A stretch of 19,705 nt of DNA from Firmicutes bacterium UBA5774 (GCA_002418625.1 DIEM01000033.1:1-19705), one strand, 5' to 3'. Shown: positions 1 through 6,632, counted from the first letter of the stretch. Notes: generated by a model not told the origin, from the sequence alone. Program-made: numbers and translations.

Positions 1-2
1 AA

Positions 3-329
3 GGCGCCAGTCGAGAGTTTCATGTGTTCGTCATCCCGGTGGCAACGGAGCTGGACCTGAAGGCGGCGGCCCGGGCGGCAGGAGAAAAGTCGGTCGAAAT
101 GATCAAGATCAACGACATTCTGAAAGTGACTGGATATATAAGAGGCGGCTGTTCGCCCATCGGCATGAAGAAGCAATATCCGACCATCATAGACAGCGCC
201 TGCGAAGGACTCGACACTGTAATCGTCAGCGCAGGAAAAATAGGCCATCAGATAGAGCTTTCGCCGAAGGATCTCGCGCATGCCGCGAAAGCAGTCGTGG
301 CAACGGTAACGGCAACGGCGGCCATTTGA
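3..329 (+). CDS. ybaK: Cys-tRNA(Pro)/aminoacyl-tRNA deacylase YbaK family, C-terminal part (5' end outside window)
   Basis: The reading frame is already open at the left edge and closes at TGA 327-329, so only about 108 C-terminal residues are present. Residues read VFVIPVATELDLKAAA, then a segment with GGCSPIGMKK and a late VSAGKIGHQIELSP stretch. This is the order and wording of the YbaK/EbsC/ProX fold, whose members hydrolyse mischarged aminoacyl-tRNAs, typically Cys-tRNA(Pro), in the cytoplasm. The internal GTG at 24 is a valine codon within the conserved core, not a start. A 335-base gap and a new leader follow, so it is probably not cotranscribed with the downstream operon, although no clear intrinsic terminator was found after it. 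The family call is confident; the exact tRNA substrate is inferred from the family. Confidence 0.85.
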   Translation, partial: GASREFHVFVIPVATELDLKAAARAAGEKSVEMIKINDILKVTGYIRGGCSPIGMKKQYPTIIDSACEGLDTVIVSAGKIGHQIELSPKDLAHAAKAVVATVTATAAI

Positions 330-457
330 TCTTTTCCAGTGCAGGAATACTTTTGCAAAAACCTTATACTATGTGGAATGATTTCGCCCTTTTGCTCTTA
401 ATGGGGAGTATTTACAATTTTCTGAATTTTTTTCGATGTTTGTTTTTTTCTGAAATC
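330..457. other. AT-rich gene-free leader upstream of the aldehyde oxidoreductase operon
   Basis: This is the first part of a 335-base stretch without a gene. It is T-rich, with runs of seven T at 428-433 and 443-449, and I see no reading frame worth calling. A weak promoter candidate lies at 392-418: TTGCTC, then TACAAT at 413-418, with a 15-base spacer that is shorter than ideal. If used, transcription would start near 425, just before the structured RNA at 458. No intrinsic terminator for the preceding gene is obvious. Confidence 0.4.
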
Positions 458-597
458 TATAGGAGTATAATTAAGTGGTAGGGACGCGCAGATCCCGACT
501 TCTACTCCGAACTTCTCTAAACCACTGTATCGGTGGCTTGCCAAGTCGCTGGGCATAGGGAGCAATTCCTATACCTGCCTTTTGCAAAGGAGTATAA
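458..597 (+). promoter_or_regulatory. Structured 5' leader RNA, candidate molybdenum/tungsten cofactor (Moco/Tuco-type) riboswitch
   Basis: The stretch 458-573 can be closed by a nine-pair helix between 458-466 and 565-573 (TATAGGA with TCCTATA at the base). Inside are GGGA/TCCC (481-484 with 493-496), CCAC/GTGG (522-525 with 533-536), TGCC/GGCA (539-542 with 552-555) and CTCC/GGAG (505-508 with 559-562). Downstream, CCTTT-TGC-AAAGG (578-590) forms a hairpin that extends to 571-595 and competes with the closing helix. The 5' strand of the closing helix, AGGAGTATAA (461-470), is repeated exactly at 588-597. The element precedes an operon encoding a pterin-cofactor tungstoenzyme and MoaD, the gene context in which Moco/Tuco RNAs are known. 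The structured RNA is seen; the ligand and class are inferred. I could not align it to the family consensus. Confidence 0.5.
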
Positions 598-634
598 AGA
601 TATTTTATATTCTATTTTTGTGCTATTTAAAAAA

Positions 635-661
635 GGAGGTGTTTCCGGTCGATCCGGAGAG
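635..661 (+). promoter_or_regulatory. Ribosome binding region with a hairpin between GGAGG and the start codon
   Basis: A strong GGAGG lies at 635-639 but 22 bases from the first ATG (662). Between them TCCGG (644-648) pairs with CCGGA (654-658) around a five-base loop. Folding this hairpin out leaves about 7 bases between GGAGG and ATG 662, a normal spacing. Without the hairpin, the weaker GGAG at 656-659 would serve ATG 665. The site therefore decides between the two adjacent starts. Confidence 0.45.
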
Positions 662-664
662 ATG

Positions 665-1138
665 ATGAGCAAGATTTTAATGATCTCACCCAAGAAATGT
701 ACCGGCTGCAGGACGTGCGAGATAATATGCTCTTACACGAAAACCAAGGGGTTCAATCCCAAGAATGCAGCTGTTACGATTCACGAATATGAGGAGGTCG
801 GCATAGCGGTGCCGATGATGTGCATGCAGTGTGAGGATGCCGCCTGCCAGAACATTTGCCCGGTTTCAGCCATCAGCAAGGATGAAAACGGCACGACACT
901 CATCGATTACGACAAGTGCATCGGCTGCAAGATGTGCGTCAGCGCATGTCCTTTCGGCAACATGTCCATCAGCCTCGAGAACAGGAAGCTTATCAAATGC
1001 GACCTGTGCGGCGGGGCGCCGATGTGCGCCGAATTCTGTCCGTCGGGCGCCATTTCCTATGTTGAAGCAACAGGGCTCAATATCCTTAAAAAGAAGGATC
1101 TGGCCCGCAAGTTCAAAGAACTGACAGAGGAGGTGTAG
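665..1138 (+). CDS. HycB/WorS-like ferredoxin subunit with four [4Fe-4S] motifs, partner of the aldehyde oxidoreductase
   Basis: The product of 157 residues carries sixteen cysteines in four groups: CTGCRTCEIIC near residue 12, CMQCEDAACQNIC near 53, CIGCKMCVSACP near 85 and CDLCGGAPMCAEFC near 111. This is the layout of the HycB/CooF/DMSO-reductase-B type electron transfer subunits, which carry electrons between a catalytic subunit and an acceptor in the cytoplasm. It lies 3 bases before the tungstopterin oxidoreductase, the arrangement of WorS with WorL in gut Clostridia and of the small ferredoxin subunit in other bacterial AOR complexes. Start choice: ATG 665 has GGAG at five bases, while ATG 662 just before it could use the stronger GGAGG through a hairpin. 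A longer open frame back to 533 runs through the leader RNA and is not believed. Confidence 0.9.
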   Translation: MSKILMISPKKCTGCRTCEIICSYTKTKGFNPKNAAVTIHEYEEVGIAVPMMCMQCEDAACQNICPVSAISKDENGTTLIDYDKCIGCKMCVSACPFGNMSISLENRKLIKCDLCGGAPMCAEFCPSGAISYVEATGLNILKKKDLARKFKELTEEV

Positions 1139-1141
1139 GAA

Positions 1142-2959
1142 ATGAACGGATGGATGGGAACAATATTAAGGGTCAATTTGACAGACGGAACGATCACAAA
1201 AGAAAAGCTCAACCAGAAATTTGCGAAACAATATATCGGCGCGCGGGGTCTCGGCACGAAATACTATATTGAAGAGGTCAAGCCAGATGTGGATGCTTTC
1301 AGCCCTGAAAACAACCTGATTTTCATGACGGGTCCGCTGACGGGAACGTTCGCCACTTCGGGATCGCGATACAATGTCGTTACAAAAGGTCCATTGACGG
1401 GAACGATCGCTGCATCCAACTCCGGCGGCACTTTCGGACCGGAGCTCAAGATGGCCGGATATGACGGCATCATTTTCGAAGGAAAATCGGATAAGCCGGT
1501 TTATCTTCTGATTGAGGACGACAAGGTGAGCCTCGAGGATGCTTCCGGTCTCTGGGGAAAGGCCGTGCCGGAGACGACGGACACCCTGGTGGCGAAACAC
1601 GGGAACGATATTAAAGTTTCCTGCATCGGTCCGGCCGGGGAAAAGAAAGTTCTTTTCGCCGGTGTCATGAACGATAAGAACAGAGCTGCGGGACGCACCG
1701 GCGTTGGCGCGGTCATGGGGGATAAAAACCTTAAAGCTGTCGCCGTAATGGGGACAAGATCGATCAGGGTAGCGGAGCCTGAAGCGTTTATCGCCGCCTG
1801 CAGAGACGCCAGGCAGAAGCTGAAGGCGCATCCGGTCACGGGAACGGGACTTGGCGTCTACGGCACAGAGATCCTGGTCAACATCGTGAACGGCGTCGGC
1901 GGATTCCCGACCCAAAACTGGCAGGAAGCCACTTATGACAAAGCCGACGATACCGGCGGCGAAGCATTGGTTGAAAAGTATCTTATAAGGCCGAAGGGCT
2001 GCTTCGGCTGCAACATGGGGTGCGGAAGACTGACGAAGCTGAACGGCAAATATGATGATATAGGCGAAGGCCCAGAATACGAAGCGGCCTGGGCGCTGGG
2101 CGGCGACTGCAGGATCAATGATCTTGCGGCGATCACAAAGGCGAACTTCATATGCAATGAGCTCGGAATGGATCCGATCACGCTGGGATCCACGATTGCT
2201 TGCGCCATGGAGCTTTACGACAAAGGCTTTCTTACCGAAAAGGACTTGGGAGGGCCGCTCAACTGGGGAGACGCCGACGCGCTTGTCGATTTTACGATGA
2301 AAACCGGCATGAGGGAAGGCTTCGGAGACGTCATGGCACTAGGCTCTTATAGGATGGCTGAAAAATACGGACATCCGGAATTGTCCATGACTGTCAAGAA
2401 GCAGGAAATGCCAGCCTATGACGGCAGGGCGATCCAGGGTATCGGCTTGAATTATGCGACCTCCAACCGCGGAGGCTGCCATGTCAGAGGATATATGATC
2501 TCGACCGAGGTGCTTGGCATTGCAGGCGGACAGCCTCATAAAATGGATCAATTCGCAACTGAGGGAAAAGCCGCGATGCTGAAAATATTCCAGGACCTGA
2601 CGGGCGTCGTAGACTCCTCTGGGATATGTCTTTTCACAGTATTCGGCATCGGATTGCCTGAAATCGCGGCAATGTACAGAACCGCCACCGGCGAGACACT
2701 GACGGATGAAGAACTGCTGAAAGCCGGAGACAGGATCTGGAACATGGAAAAACTGTACAATCTGAAGTGCGGATTTACAAAGGCGGACGACACATTGCCG
2801 CCGAGATTGCTTTATGAGCCGATACCGGATGGGCCGGCCAAGGGAAAAGTGAATGAGCTGGATGTCATGCTAAAAGAGTATTACGAACTGCGTGGCTGGG
2901 ATGAGAACGGCATACCGACGCCGGATAAACTTAAAGACCTGGATCTGGCTGAAAATTAA
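1142..2959 (+). CDS. aor: Tungsten-containing aldehyde:ferredoxin oxidoreductase, catalytic subunit (AOR/WorL-like)
   Basis: At 605 residues it is the usual length of the family, the same as the archaeal AOR. The N-terminal domain has the metallopterin-binding stretch RAAGRTGVGAVMGDKNLKAV (181-200). The [4Fe-4S] ligands are the CX2CX3C of GCFGCNMGC (C287, C290, C294) plus C496 in SGICLF, at almost exactly the positions known in Pyrococcus furiosus AOR (288, 291, 295, 494). The likely active-site residues are E312 in GEGPEYEA and H447 in GGCHVRG, matching the known Glu313/His448 pair. The enzyme oxidises aldehydes to carboxylic acids, passing two electrons one at a time to its cluster. The start ATG 1142 follows GAGGAGGTG at good spacing, overlapping the end of the ferredoxin gene. 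Tungsten rather than molybdenum is a family inference. The aldehyde substrate cannot be told from sequence. Confidence 0.95.
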   Translation: MNGWMGTILRVNLTDGTITKEKLNQKFAKQYIGARGLGTKYYIEEVKPDVDAFSPENNLIFMTGPLTGTFATSGSRYNVVTKGPLTGTIAASNSGGTFGPELKMAGYDGIIFEGKSDKPVYLLIEDDKVSLEDASGLWGKAVPETTDTLVAKHGNDIKVSCIGPAGEKKVLFAGVMNDKNRAAGRTGVGAVMGDKNLKAVAVMGTRSIRVAEPEAFIAACRDARQKLKAHPVTGTGLGVYGTEILVNIVNGVGGFPTQNWQEATYDKADDTGGEALVEKYLIRPKGCFGCNMGCGRLTKLNGKYDDIGEGPEYEAAWALGGDCRINDLAAITKANFICNELGMDPITLGSTIACAMELYDKGFLTEKDLGGPLNWGDADALVDFTMKTGMREGFGDVMALGSYRMAEKYGHPELSMTVKKQEMPAYDGRAIQGIGLNYATSNRGGCHVRGYMISTEVLGIAGGQPHKMDQFATEGKAAMLKIFQDLTGVVDSSGICLFTVFGIGLPEIAAMYRTATGETLTDEELLKAGDRIWNMEKLYNLKCGFTKADDTLPPRLLYEPIPDGPAKGKVNELDVMLKEYYELRGWDENGIPTPDKLKDLDLAEN

Positions 2960-2966
2960 ACCGTGC

Positions 2967-2999
2967 TCCGACAGCTCCTGCAAATCTATCAACGTCGGA
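2967..2999 (+). repeat. Short inverted repeat just after the AOR stop codon
   Basis: TCCGAC (2967-2972) is complementary to GTCGGA (2994-2999), with a 21-base loop. It begins 7 bases after the AOR stop codon and lies upstream of the larger stem at 3019-3070. It may help stabilise the 3' end of the upstream message. There is no T-run, so it is not a classical terminator. Confidence 0.3.
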
Positions 3000-3018
3000 A
3001 CAGAAATCTGACAGCGGG

Positions 3019-3070
3019 GCTGCGCCGGAACGAGGCAGGGGGTCTTTCCCCCGGGAGATTCCGGCGCGGC
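3019..3070 (+). other. Long GC-rich two-part stem-loop between AOR and moaD, no T-run
   Basis: Bases 3019-3030 pair with 3059-3070 over 12 positions (core TGCGCCGGAA with TTCCGGCGCG, one G-U). The interior holds a second perfect hairpin GGGGG-TCTTT-CCCCC at 3038-3052. It sits in a 187-base gap inside an otherwise tight operon and is followed by TTCACTTATACC, not a T-tract. It could be an RNA-stabilising or processing structure that sets different levels for the catalytic part and the downstream subunits, or a weak attenuator. Confidence 0.55.
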
Positions 3071-3146
3071 TTCACTTATACCAGTTCTCCGCGGTTGCGA
3101 GGCAAATCGCCGGCGAACGCATTTATGTAAACAGGATTACGACAGT

Positions 3147-3419
3147 ATGAAGGTCAAATTTTTTGCGAATATCAGAGATATTACGAAATCCAAGGAAATC
3201 GAAATGGAAGCGCCAGAAGACATTATGCGGCTTCTGTTCCTGTTGTCCGAAAAATATGGAAAGGAAATGAGGAAAAAACTCATTTCAGAAGACAACAGGC
3301 TGCATTCGGACATGATCGTCCTTCTGAACGGCAGGCATATCGAGCATCTTGAGGAGGAGCGGTCCAAGCTGTCGGACAATGATACGGTCAGCTTCTTTCC
3401 GCGGATAGCAGGAGGCTGA
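3147..3419 (+). CDS. moaD: MoaD/ThiS-family molybdopterin synthase sulfur carrier
   Basis: The 90-residue product starts MKVKFFANIRDITKSKEIE and ends in the Gly-Gly tail (RIAGG) that marks the MoaD/ThiS ubiquitin-like fold. That tail is adenylated and thiocarboxylated to deliver sulfur to the dithiolene of the pterin cofactor. Placed between the AOR gene and its NADH-dehydrogenase-like partners, it is probably a copy dedicated to the tungstopterin of this enzyme. The ribosome site is weak (only AGGA about ten bases before ATG). Length and beta-grasp pattern fit the AOR-associated MoaD subgroup. MoaE, MoaA and MoaC are not in this window. ThiS is a possible alternative but the context favours MoaD. 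Confidence 0.85.
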   Translation: MKVKFFANIRDITKSKEIEMEAPEDIMRLLFLLSEKYGKEMRKKLISEDNRLHSDMIVLLNGRHIEHLEEERSKLSDNDTVSFFPRIAGG

Positions 3420-3499
3420 CGGACGATTTGAGAACGATGGCCGCCGGGGGCGCCGTATGCGGTGCGGCAAAAGCACTGTGCGAATTGAGAGGCAAATAT

Positions 3500-3973
3500 A
3501 TGGAAGAAGAAAAACAAATGAAGGAGATCATTTTTGGATATCCGCCGGAGACGCGGCATTCGCTGGCGATCATGCAGGATATCCAAAGACAATACAATTA
3601 TGTGCCAAGAGAGGCCCTTGAAATGATTTCCGGGCATCTGTCGATCCCTTTAAGCAAGCTGTACGGCATGGCAACTTTTTATAAAGCGTTGAGTCTGAAG
3701 CCGAAAGGGAAATACGTCATCAAGATCTGTGACGGAACTGCCTGCCACATCCGCTCATCCCTTGTCATCCTGAATGAACTGGAAAAGCTTCTGGATATCG
3801 GGCCCGGAGACGTTACGCCCGACGGGCTTTTTTCGCTTGAAACAGTCAATTGCGTGGGTGCTTGCGCGCTCGCGCCGGTCATGGTGATCAATGGGGAATA
3901 TTACGGCAAGCTGACACCGCAGGATACCAGGGACATCATTGAAAAATACAAAGGCGGTGAGCATGATGAGTGA
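3500..3973 (+). CDS. NuoE-like [2Fe-2S] thioredoxin-fold subunit
   Basis: This 157-residue protein has an N-terminal helical part (QDIQRQYNYVPREAL, LYGMATFYKAL) and a thioredoxin-like part whose four cysteines bind one [2Fe-2S] cluster: CDGTACHIRSS (C77, C82) and CVGACALAP (C118, C122). This is the NuoE/HndA/HydC pattern of NADH dehydrogenase and electron-bifurcating hydrogenases. ATG 3500 is chosen because GAGAGG lies seven bases upstream. The frame is open back to a TTG at 3428 and an ATG at 3437, but neither has a ribosome site. Its stop overlaps the next gene by 8 bases, implying coupled translation. As part of the AOR cluster it likely corresponds to the NuoE-like subunit of a Bfu-type complex. 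No hydrogenase or complex I subunits lie nearby. Confidence 0.88.
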   Translation: MEEEKQMKEIIFGYPPETRHSLAIMQDIQRQYNYVPREALEMISGHLSIPLSKLYGMATFYKALSLKPKGKYVIKICDGTACHIRSSLVILNELEKLLDIGPGDVTPDGLFSLETVNCVGACALAPVMVINGEYYGKLTPQDTRDIIEKYKGGEHDE

Positions 3974-5756
3974 CAGGAAGATCCTGATATGCTGCGGAAC
4001 CGGCTGCCTGGCCAACGGCAGCAAAAAAGTGGAGCAGGCGTTCATAGCAGAATTGAAGAACAGGAATGCGGACATCGCTGTTGAACCATACATCAAATGC
4101 ACAGGCTGCAACGGCCTCTGCGAAAAAGGCCCGATCGTCAAGTTCGAGCCGGAGGACATTGCCTATTATCATGTCACGCCTGAGGATGTGCCGGAAATAG
4201 TCGAAAAAACCATCATCGGCGGCGAAGAAATCAAACGGCTGCTGTATTATGACACAAAAGCCAAAATGCATGTCCGGTCGCATAAGGATTCGGAATTCAT
4301 GAAGAGACAGACCAAGATCGCGCTTCGTAATATCGGGGAAATCGATCCGAATGCGATTGAAGACTATCTGGCGACCGGCGGCTACCAGGCGCTGCGAAAA
4401 GCCATTTTTGAAATGTCCGGGAATGAAATCATTGAAGAGATAAAAAAATCGGGGCTTCGCGGCCGCGGCGGCGGCGGTTTTCCGACAGGCAGAAAATGGG
4501 AAGCCTGCAAAGAAATTGAGCGCACGCCCAAGTACATCATTTGCAACGGGGATGAAGGCGACCCGGGTGCTTTCATGGACAGGAGCATCATGGAGGGCGA
4601 CCCCCATACCGTCCTGGAAGGGATGATCATCGCCGCAGTCGCCTTGAACGTGCAAAATGGCTATTTCTATATTCGTGATGAATACGGGCTTGCGCTTGAG
4701 AATATGCATAAAGCCATAGCCGATGCAAAGCTCCATAATTATCTTGGCAGCAATATCCTTGGCACAGGCCACAGCTTCGATGTGGAGATCGTCCGAGGCG
4801 GAGGGGCGTTCGTCTGCGGAGAATCTTCAGCGCTTATGGCCTCTATTGAAGGAAGGGTCGGCGAGCCGAGAGCCAAGTATATCCGTTCGTCGGAATTCGG
4901 GCTCTGGGGCCAGCCAACGGTTCTGAACAACGTTGAAACCTGGGCCAATGTTCCCGTCATCATCATGAAGGGCAGCGGCTGGTTCAACTCGATCGGGACA
5001 GAGACCAGCAAGGGGACCAAGGTGTTTTCGCTGGTCGGCAAGGTTAAAAATACAGGGCTGGTTGAAATACCGATGGGTGTCACGCTTCGGGAGTTGGTTT
5101 TCGACATTGGCGGCGGCACGATCAAAAAGGAATTTAAAGCGATACAGACAGGCGGGCCTTCGGGAGGCTGTCTCCCCAAGGAGCTGCTCGATCTGCCCGT
5201 TGATTTCGACAATCTTGAGGCTGCCGGTTCCATGATGGGATCGGGCGGAATGATCGTCACCGATGAGCGTACCTGCATGGTCGAGTTTGCCAGATACTAT
5301 GTGGCATTTCTGGCTGAGGAATCCTGCGGAAAATGCGTTTCCTGCAGGGAGGGCATCAGGCAGATGCATAAAATCCTGTCGGATATCTGCGAAGGCCGCG
5401 GGCAGGAGGGGGACCTCGAATTGCTGGAGTCGCTTTCTGAAACGATCATGGAAGCGTCGCTCTGCGCCCTTGGAAAAACAGCGCCGAATCCTGTATTGAG
5501 TACGATCAGATACTTCAGGGACGAATATCTGGAGCATATCAGGGATAAACGCTGCAGGGCAGGTGTCTGCAAGGAGCTGACGGAGTTTTACATCGATGCG
5601 GATGCATGCACCGGCTGCGGCCTGTGCAAAAAAGTATGTGCTCCGGCCGCGATCACAGGGGAAATGAAGAAATCCCATGTCATCGACCGGGAGAAATGCA
5701 TCAAATGCGGAAATTGCATCGACATTTGCAATTTTAAAGCAGTTAAGGTGAGGTGA
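3966..5756 (+). CDS. NuoF-like FMN/NAD(H)-binding subunit with extra N-terminal [2Fe-2S] and C-terminal ferredoxin domains
   Basis: The 596-residue protein has four parts. An N-terminal thioredoxin-like [2Fe-2S] domain has C9/C10/C14 and C45/C48/C52. The NuoF core binds FMN and NAD(H), with GRGGGGFPTG near 166-175 and NGDEGDPGAFMD near 194-205. A [4Fe-4S] site is formed by SCGKCVSC (C454, C457, C460) plus C500. A C-terminal 2x[4Fe-4S] ferredoxin domain has CTGCGLCKKVC near 548 and CIKCGNCIDIC near 578. This fusion is typical of HydB/HndC and of the NuoF-like subunit of Bfu-type complexes, which is the place of the flavin and of NAD(H) and ferredoxin exchange. ATG 3966 is preferred over the adjacent ATG 3963 because GGCGGTG then sits six bases away. 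Confidence 0.92.
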   Translation: MSDRKILICCGTGCLANGSKKVEQAFIAELKNRNADIAVEPYIKCTGCNGLCEKGPIVKFEPEDIAYYHVTPEDVPEIVEKTIIGGEEIKRLLYYDTKAKMHVRSHKDSEFMKRQTKIALRNIGEIDPNAIEDYLATGGYQALRKAIFEMSGNEIIEEIKKSGLRGRGGGGFPTGRKWEACKEIERTPKYIICNGDEGDPGAFMDRSIMEGDPHTVLEGMIIAAVALNVQNGYFYIRDEYGLALENMHKAIADAKLHNYLGSNILGTGHSFDVEIVRGGGAFVCGESSALMASIEGRVGEPRAKYIRSSEFGLWGQPTVLNNVETWANVPVIIMKGSGWFNSIGTETSKGTKVFSLVGKVKNTGLVEIPMGVTLRELVFDIGGGTIKKEFKAIQTGGPSGGCLPKELLDLPVDFDNLEAAGSMMGSGGMIVTDERTCMVEFARYYVAFLAEESCGKCVSCREGIRQMHKILSDICEGRGQEGDLELLESLSETIMEASLCALGKTAPNPVLSTIRYFRDEYLEHIRDKRCRAGVCKELTEFYIDADACTGCGLCKKVCAPAAITGEMKKSHVIDREKCIKCGNCIDICNFKAVKVR

Positions 5757-5764
5757 GGGAAAAA

Positions 5765-6517
5765 ATGGATACGGTAAAAGTCATTATCAATGGCAAAGAA
5801 TGCATTGCCGAAAAAGGTCAGTTCCTGATCGATATCGCGAAGGCCAACCGCATCGGGATCCCTCACATATGCCATCATGAAGCGCTGCGGGGATTGAATT
5901 CATGCAGGCTGTGCATCGTGGAAGTGACTGAGGGCAAAAGGACCAGAGTGGTCACATCCTGCGCCTTTCCTGCCATGAACGACGGCCTGGTCGTTGAAAC
6001 GAATACCGATCGGATCAAAAAAATGAGGAAGGTCCTGCTGAGTCTATTGAGAGCGGAAGCGCCGGACAATGCTTATGTGACGAAAACGATCAAGGCTTTC
6101 GGCGCGACGGATTCCTCACGCTATGAAATGAGCACCGGCAATGACTGCATCATGTGCGGCCTTTGCGTCAAGGCCTGCGAAGAGGTCGGGTGCACGGCGA
6201 TCGCCACTGTCAACAGAGGAACCACGAAGAAGATCTCAACGCCTTACGACATGGAATCCTCGGATTGCATCGGATGCGGCTCCTGCGCCTATGTATGCCC
6301 GACGGAGTGCATCAAAATGGAAGACAAGGACGGAATACGCACGATCTGGGGCAAAGAGTTCAAGCTGCTTCAGTGTAATGTCTGCGGCGGGTATTATATC
6401 ACTGAGGAACAGCGCGAGCATTTGCTGAAAAGGAACATTCCGGAAGAATCTCTTGTTTGCGAGCGTTGCAAGAAGGAGCATTTTTCGCGCGAAATGGTGA
6501 AGGTCTTCATGAAATAG
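5765..6517 (+). CDS. NuoG-like short Fe-S subunit ([2Fe-2S] plus 2x[4Fe-4S]) with C-terminal Cys4 motif
   Basis: The protein is 250 residues, much shorter than complex I NuoG. Its N-terminal plant-type [2Fe-2S] domain uses C36, C47, C50 (NSCRLC) and C66. Two [4Fe-4S] motifs follow: CIMCGLCVKAC near 128-138 and CIGCGSCAYVC near 168-178. The usual NuoG His/Cys cluster (HPLDCPVC type) between them is missing, and there is no molybdopterin or H-cluster domain. The C-terminus adds CNVC (194-197) and CERC (222-225), a possible zinc or rubredoxin-like site. Such NuoG-like pieces link catalytic subunits to NuoEF modules in electron-bifurcating complexes. GAGGTGAGGG at good distance supports ATG 5765. 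The previous gene ends at 5756. It is the last gene of the operon. Confidence 0.9.
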   Translation: MDTVKVIINGKECIAEKGQFLIDIAKANRIGIPHICHHEALRGLNSCRLCIVEVTEGKRTRVVTSCAFPAMNDGLVVETNTDRIKKMRKVLLSLLRAEAPDNAYVTKTIKAFGATDSSRYEMSTGNDCIMCGLCVKACEEVGCTAIATVNRGTTKKISTPYDMESSDCIGCGSCAYVCPTECIKMEDKDGIRTIWGKEFKLLQCNVCGGYYITEEQREHLLKRNIPEESLVCERCKKEHFSREMVKVFMK

Positions 6518-6518
6518 C

Positions 6519-6534
6519 CGGATCGGAGGATCCG
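6519..6534 (+). repeat. Perfect six-pair hairpin right after the operon's last stop codon
   Basis: CGGATC-GGAG-GATCCG begins one base after the stop codon of the NuoG-like gene. It has no T-run and probably protects the 3' end of the message or adds to the terminator that follows. Confidence 0.4.
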
Positions 6535-6540
6535 AAGGAA

Positions 6541-6600
6541 CAAAAAGCAAGGGGCTGTCTCTCCATGATTTTTTCAATCATTTTGAGCCAGCCCATCTTT
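6541..6600. terminator. Probable bidirectional terminator between convergent transcripts
   Basis: GGGCTG (6552-6557) pairs with CAGCCC (6589-6594), then CTC/GAG, then ATGATT (6565-6570) with AATCAT (6576-6581) around a TTTTC loop. This gives an imperfect hairpin of about 15 pairs. On the plus strand it is followed by ATCTTTAT. On the minus strand it is followed by TTGCTTTTTG, a fair T-tract. It separates the oxidoreductase operon from the convergent ferritin-like gene. Confidence 0.5.
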
Positions 6601-6632
6601 ATATTGTACTTATGGCCTCATTGCACACAGGC

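Noticed and set aside
466..471. TATAAT as the -10 box of the oxidoreductase operon
   Set aside because: No -35 at suitable distance (TTGTTT is 20 bases away), and transcription from it would delete the 5' strand of the closing helix. It is better explained as part of the RNA repeat AGGAGTATAA.
533..664. Upstream in-frame extension of the ferredoxin gene
   Set aside because: It runs through the structured leader RNA and the GGAGG site, has no ribosome site of its own, and the extra residues resemble no ferredoxin N-terminus.
1166..1915. Long minus-strand open frame opposite the AOR gene
   Set aside because: It lies antisense to strongly conserved AOR codons, has an arginine/aspartate-rich nonsense composition and no ribosome site.
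3428..3499. N-terminal extension of the NuoE-like gene from TTG 3428 or ATG 3437
   Set aside because: No ribosome site at either, while GAGAGG sits seven bases before ATG 3500, which matches the usual family start.
4827..5678. Minus-strand open frame of 283 codons opposite the NuoF-like gene
   Set aside because: Shadow of a real gene with clear motifs; composition is atypical and no start signal is seen.
3500..6517. The NuoEFG-like genes as part of an [FeFe] hydrogenase
   Set aside because: None of the products carries H-cluster motifs, and the adjacent catalytic gene is a tungstopterin AOR.
6551..6594. GGGGCTGTCTC and its partner as an insertion-sequence end
   Set aside because: Both arms are within 45 bases, forming one hairpin at a convergent gene junction; there is no transposase or target duplication. 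A terminator explains it better.
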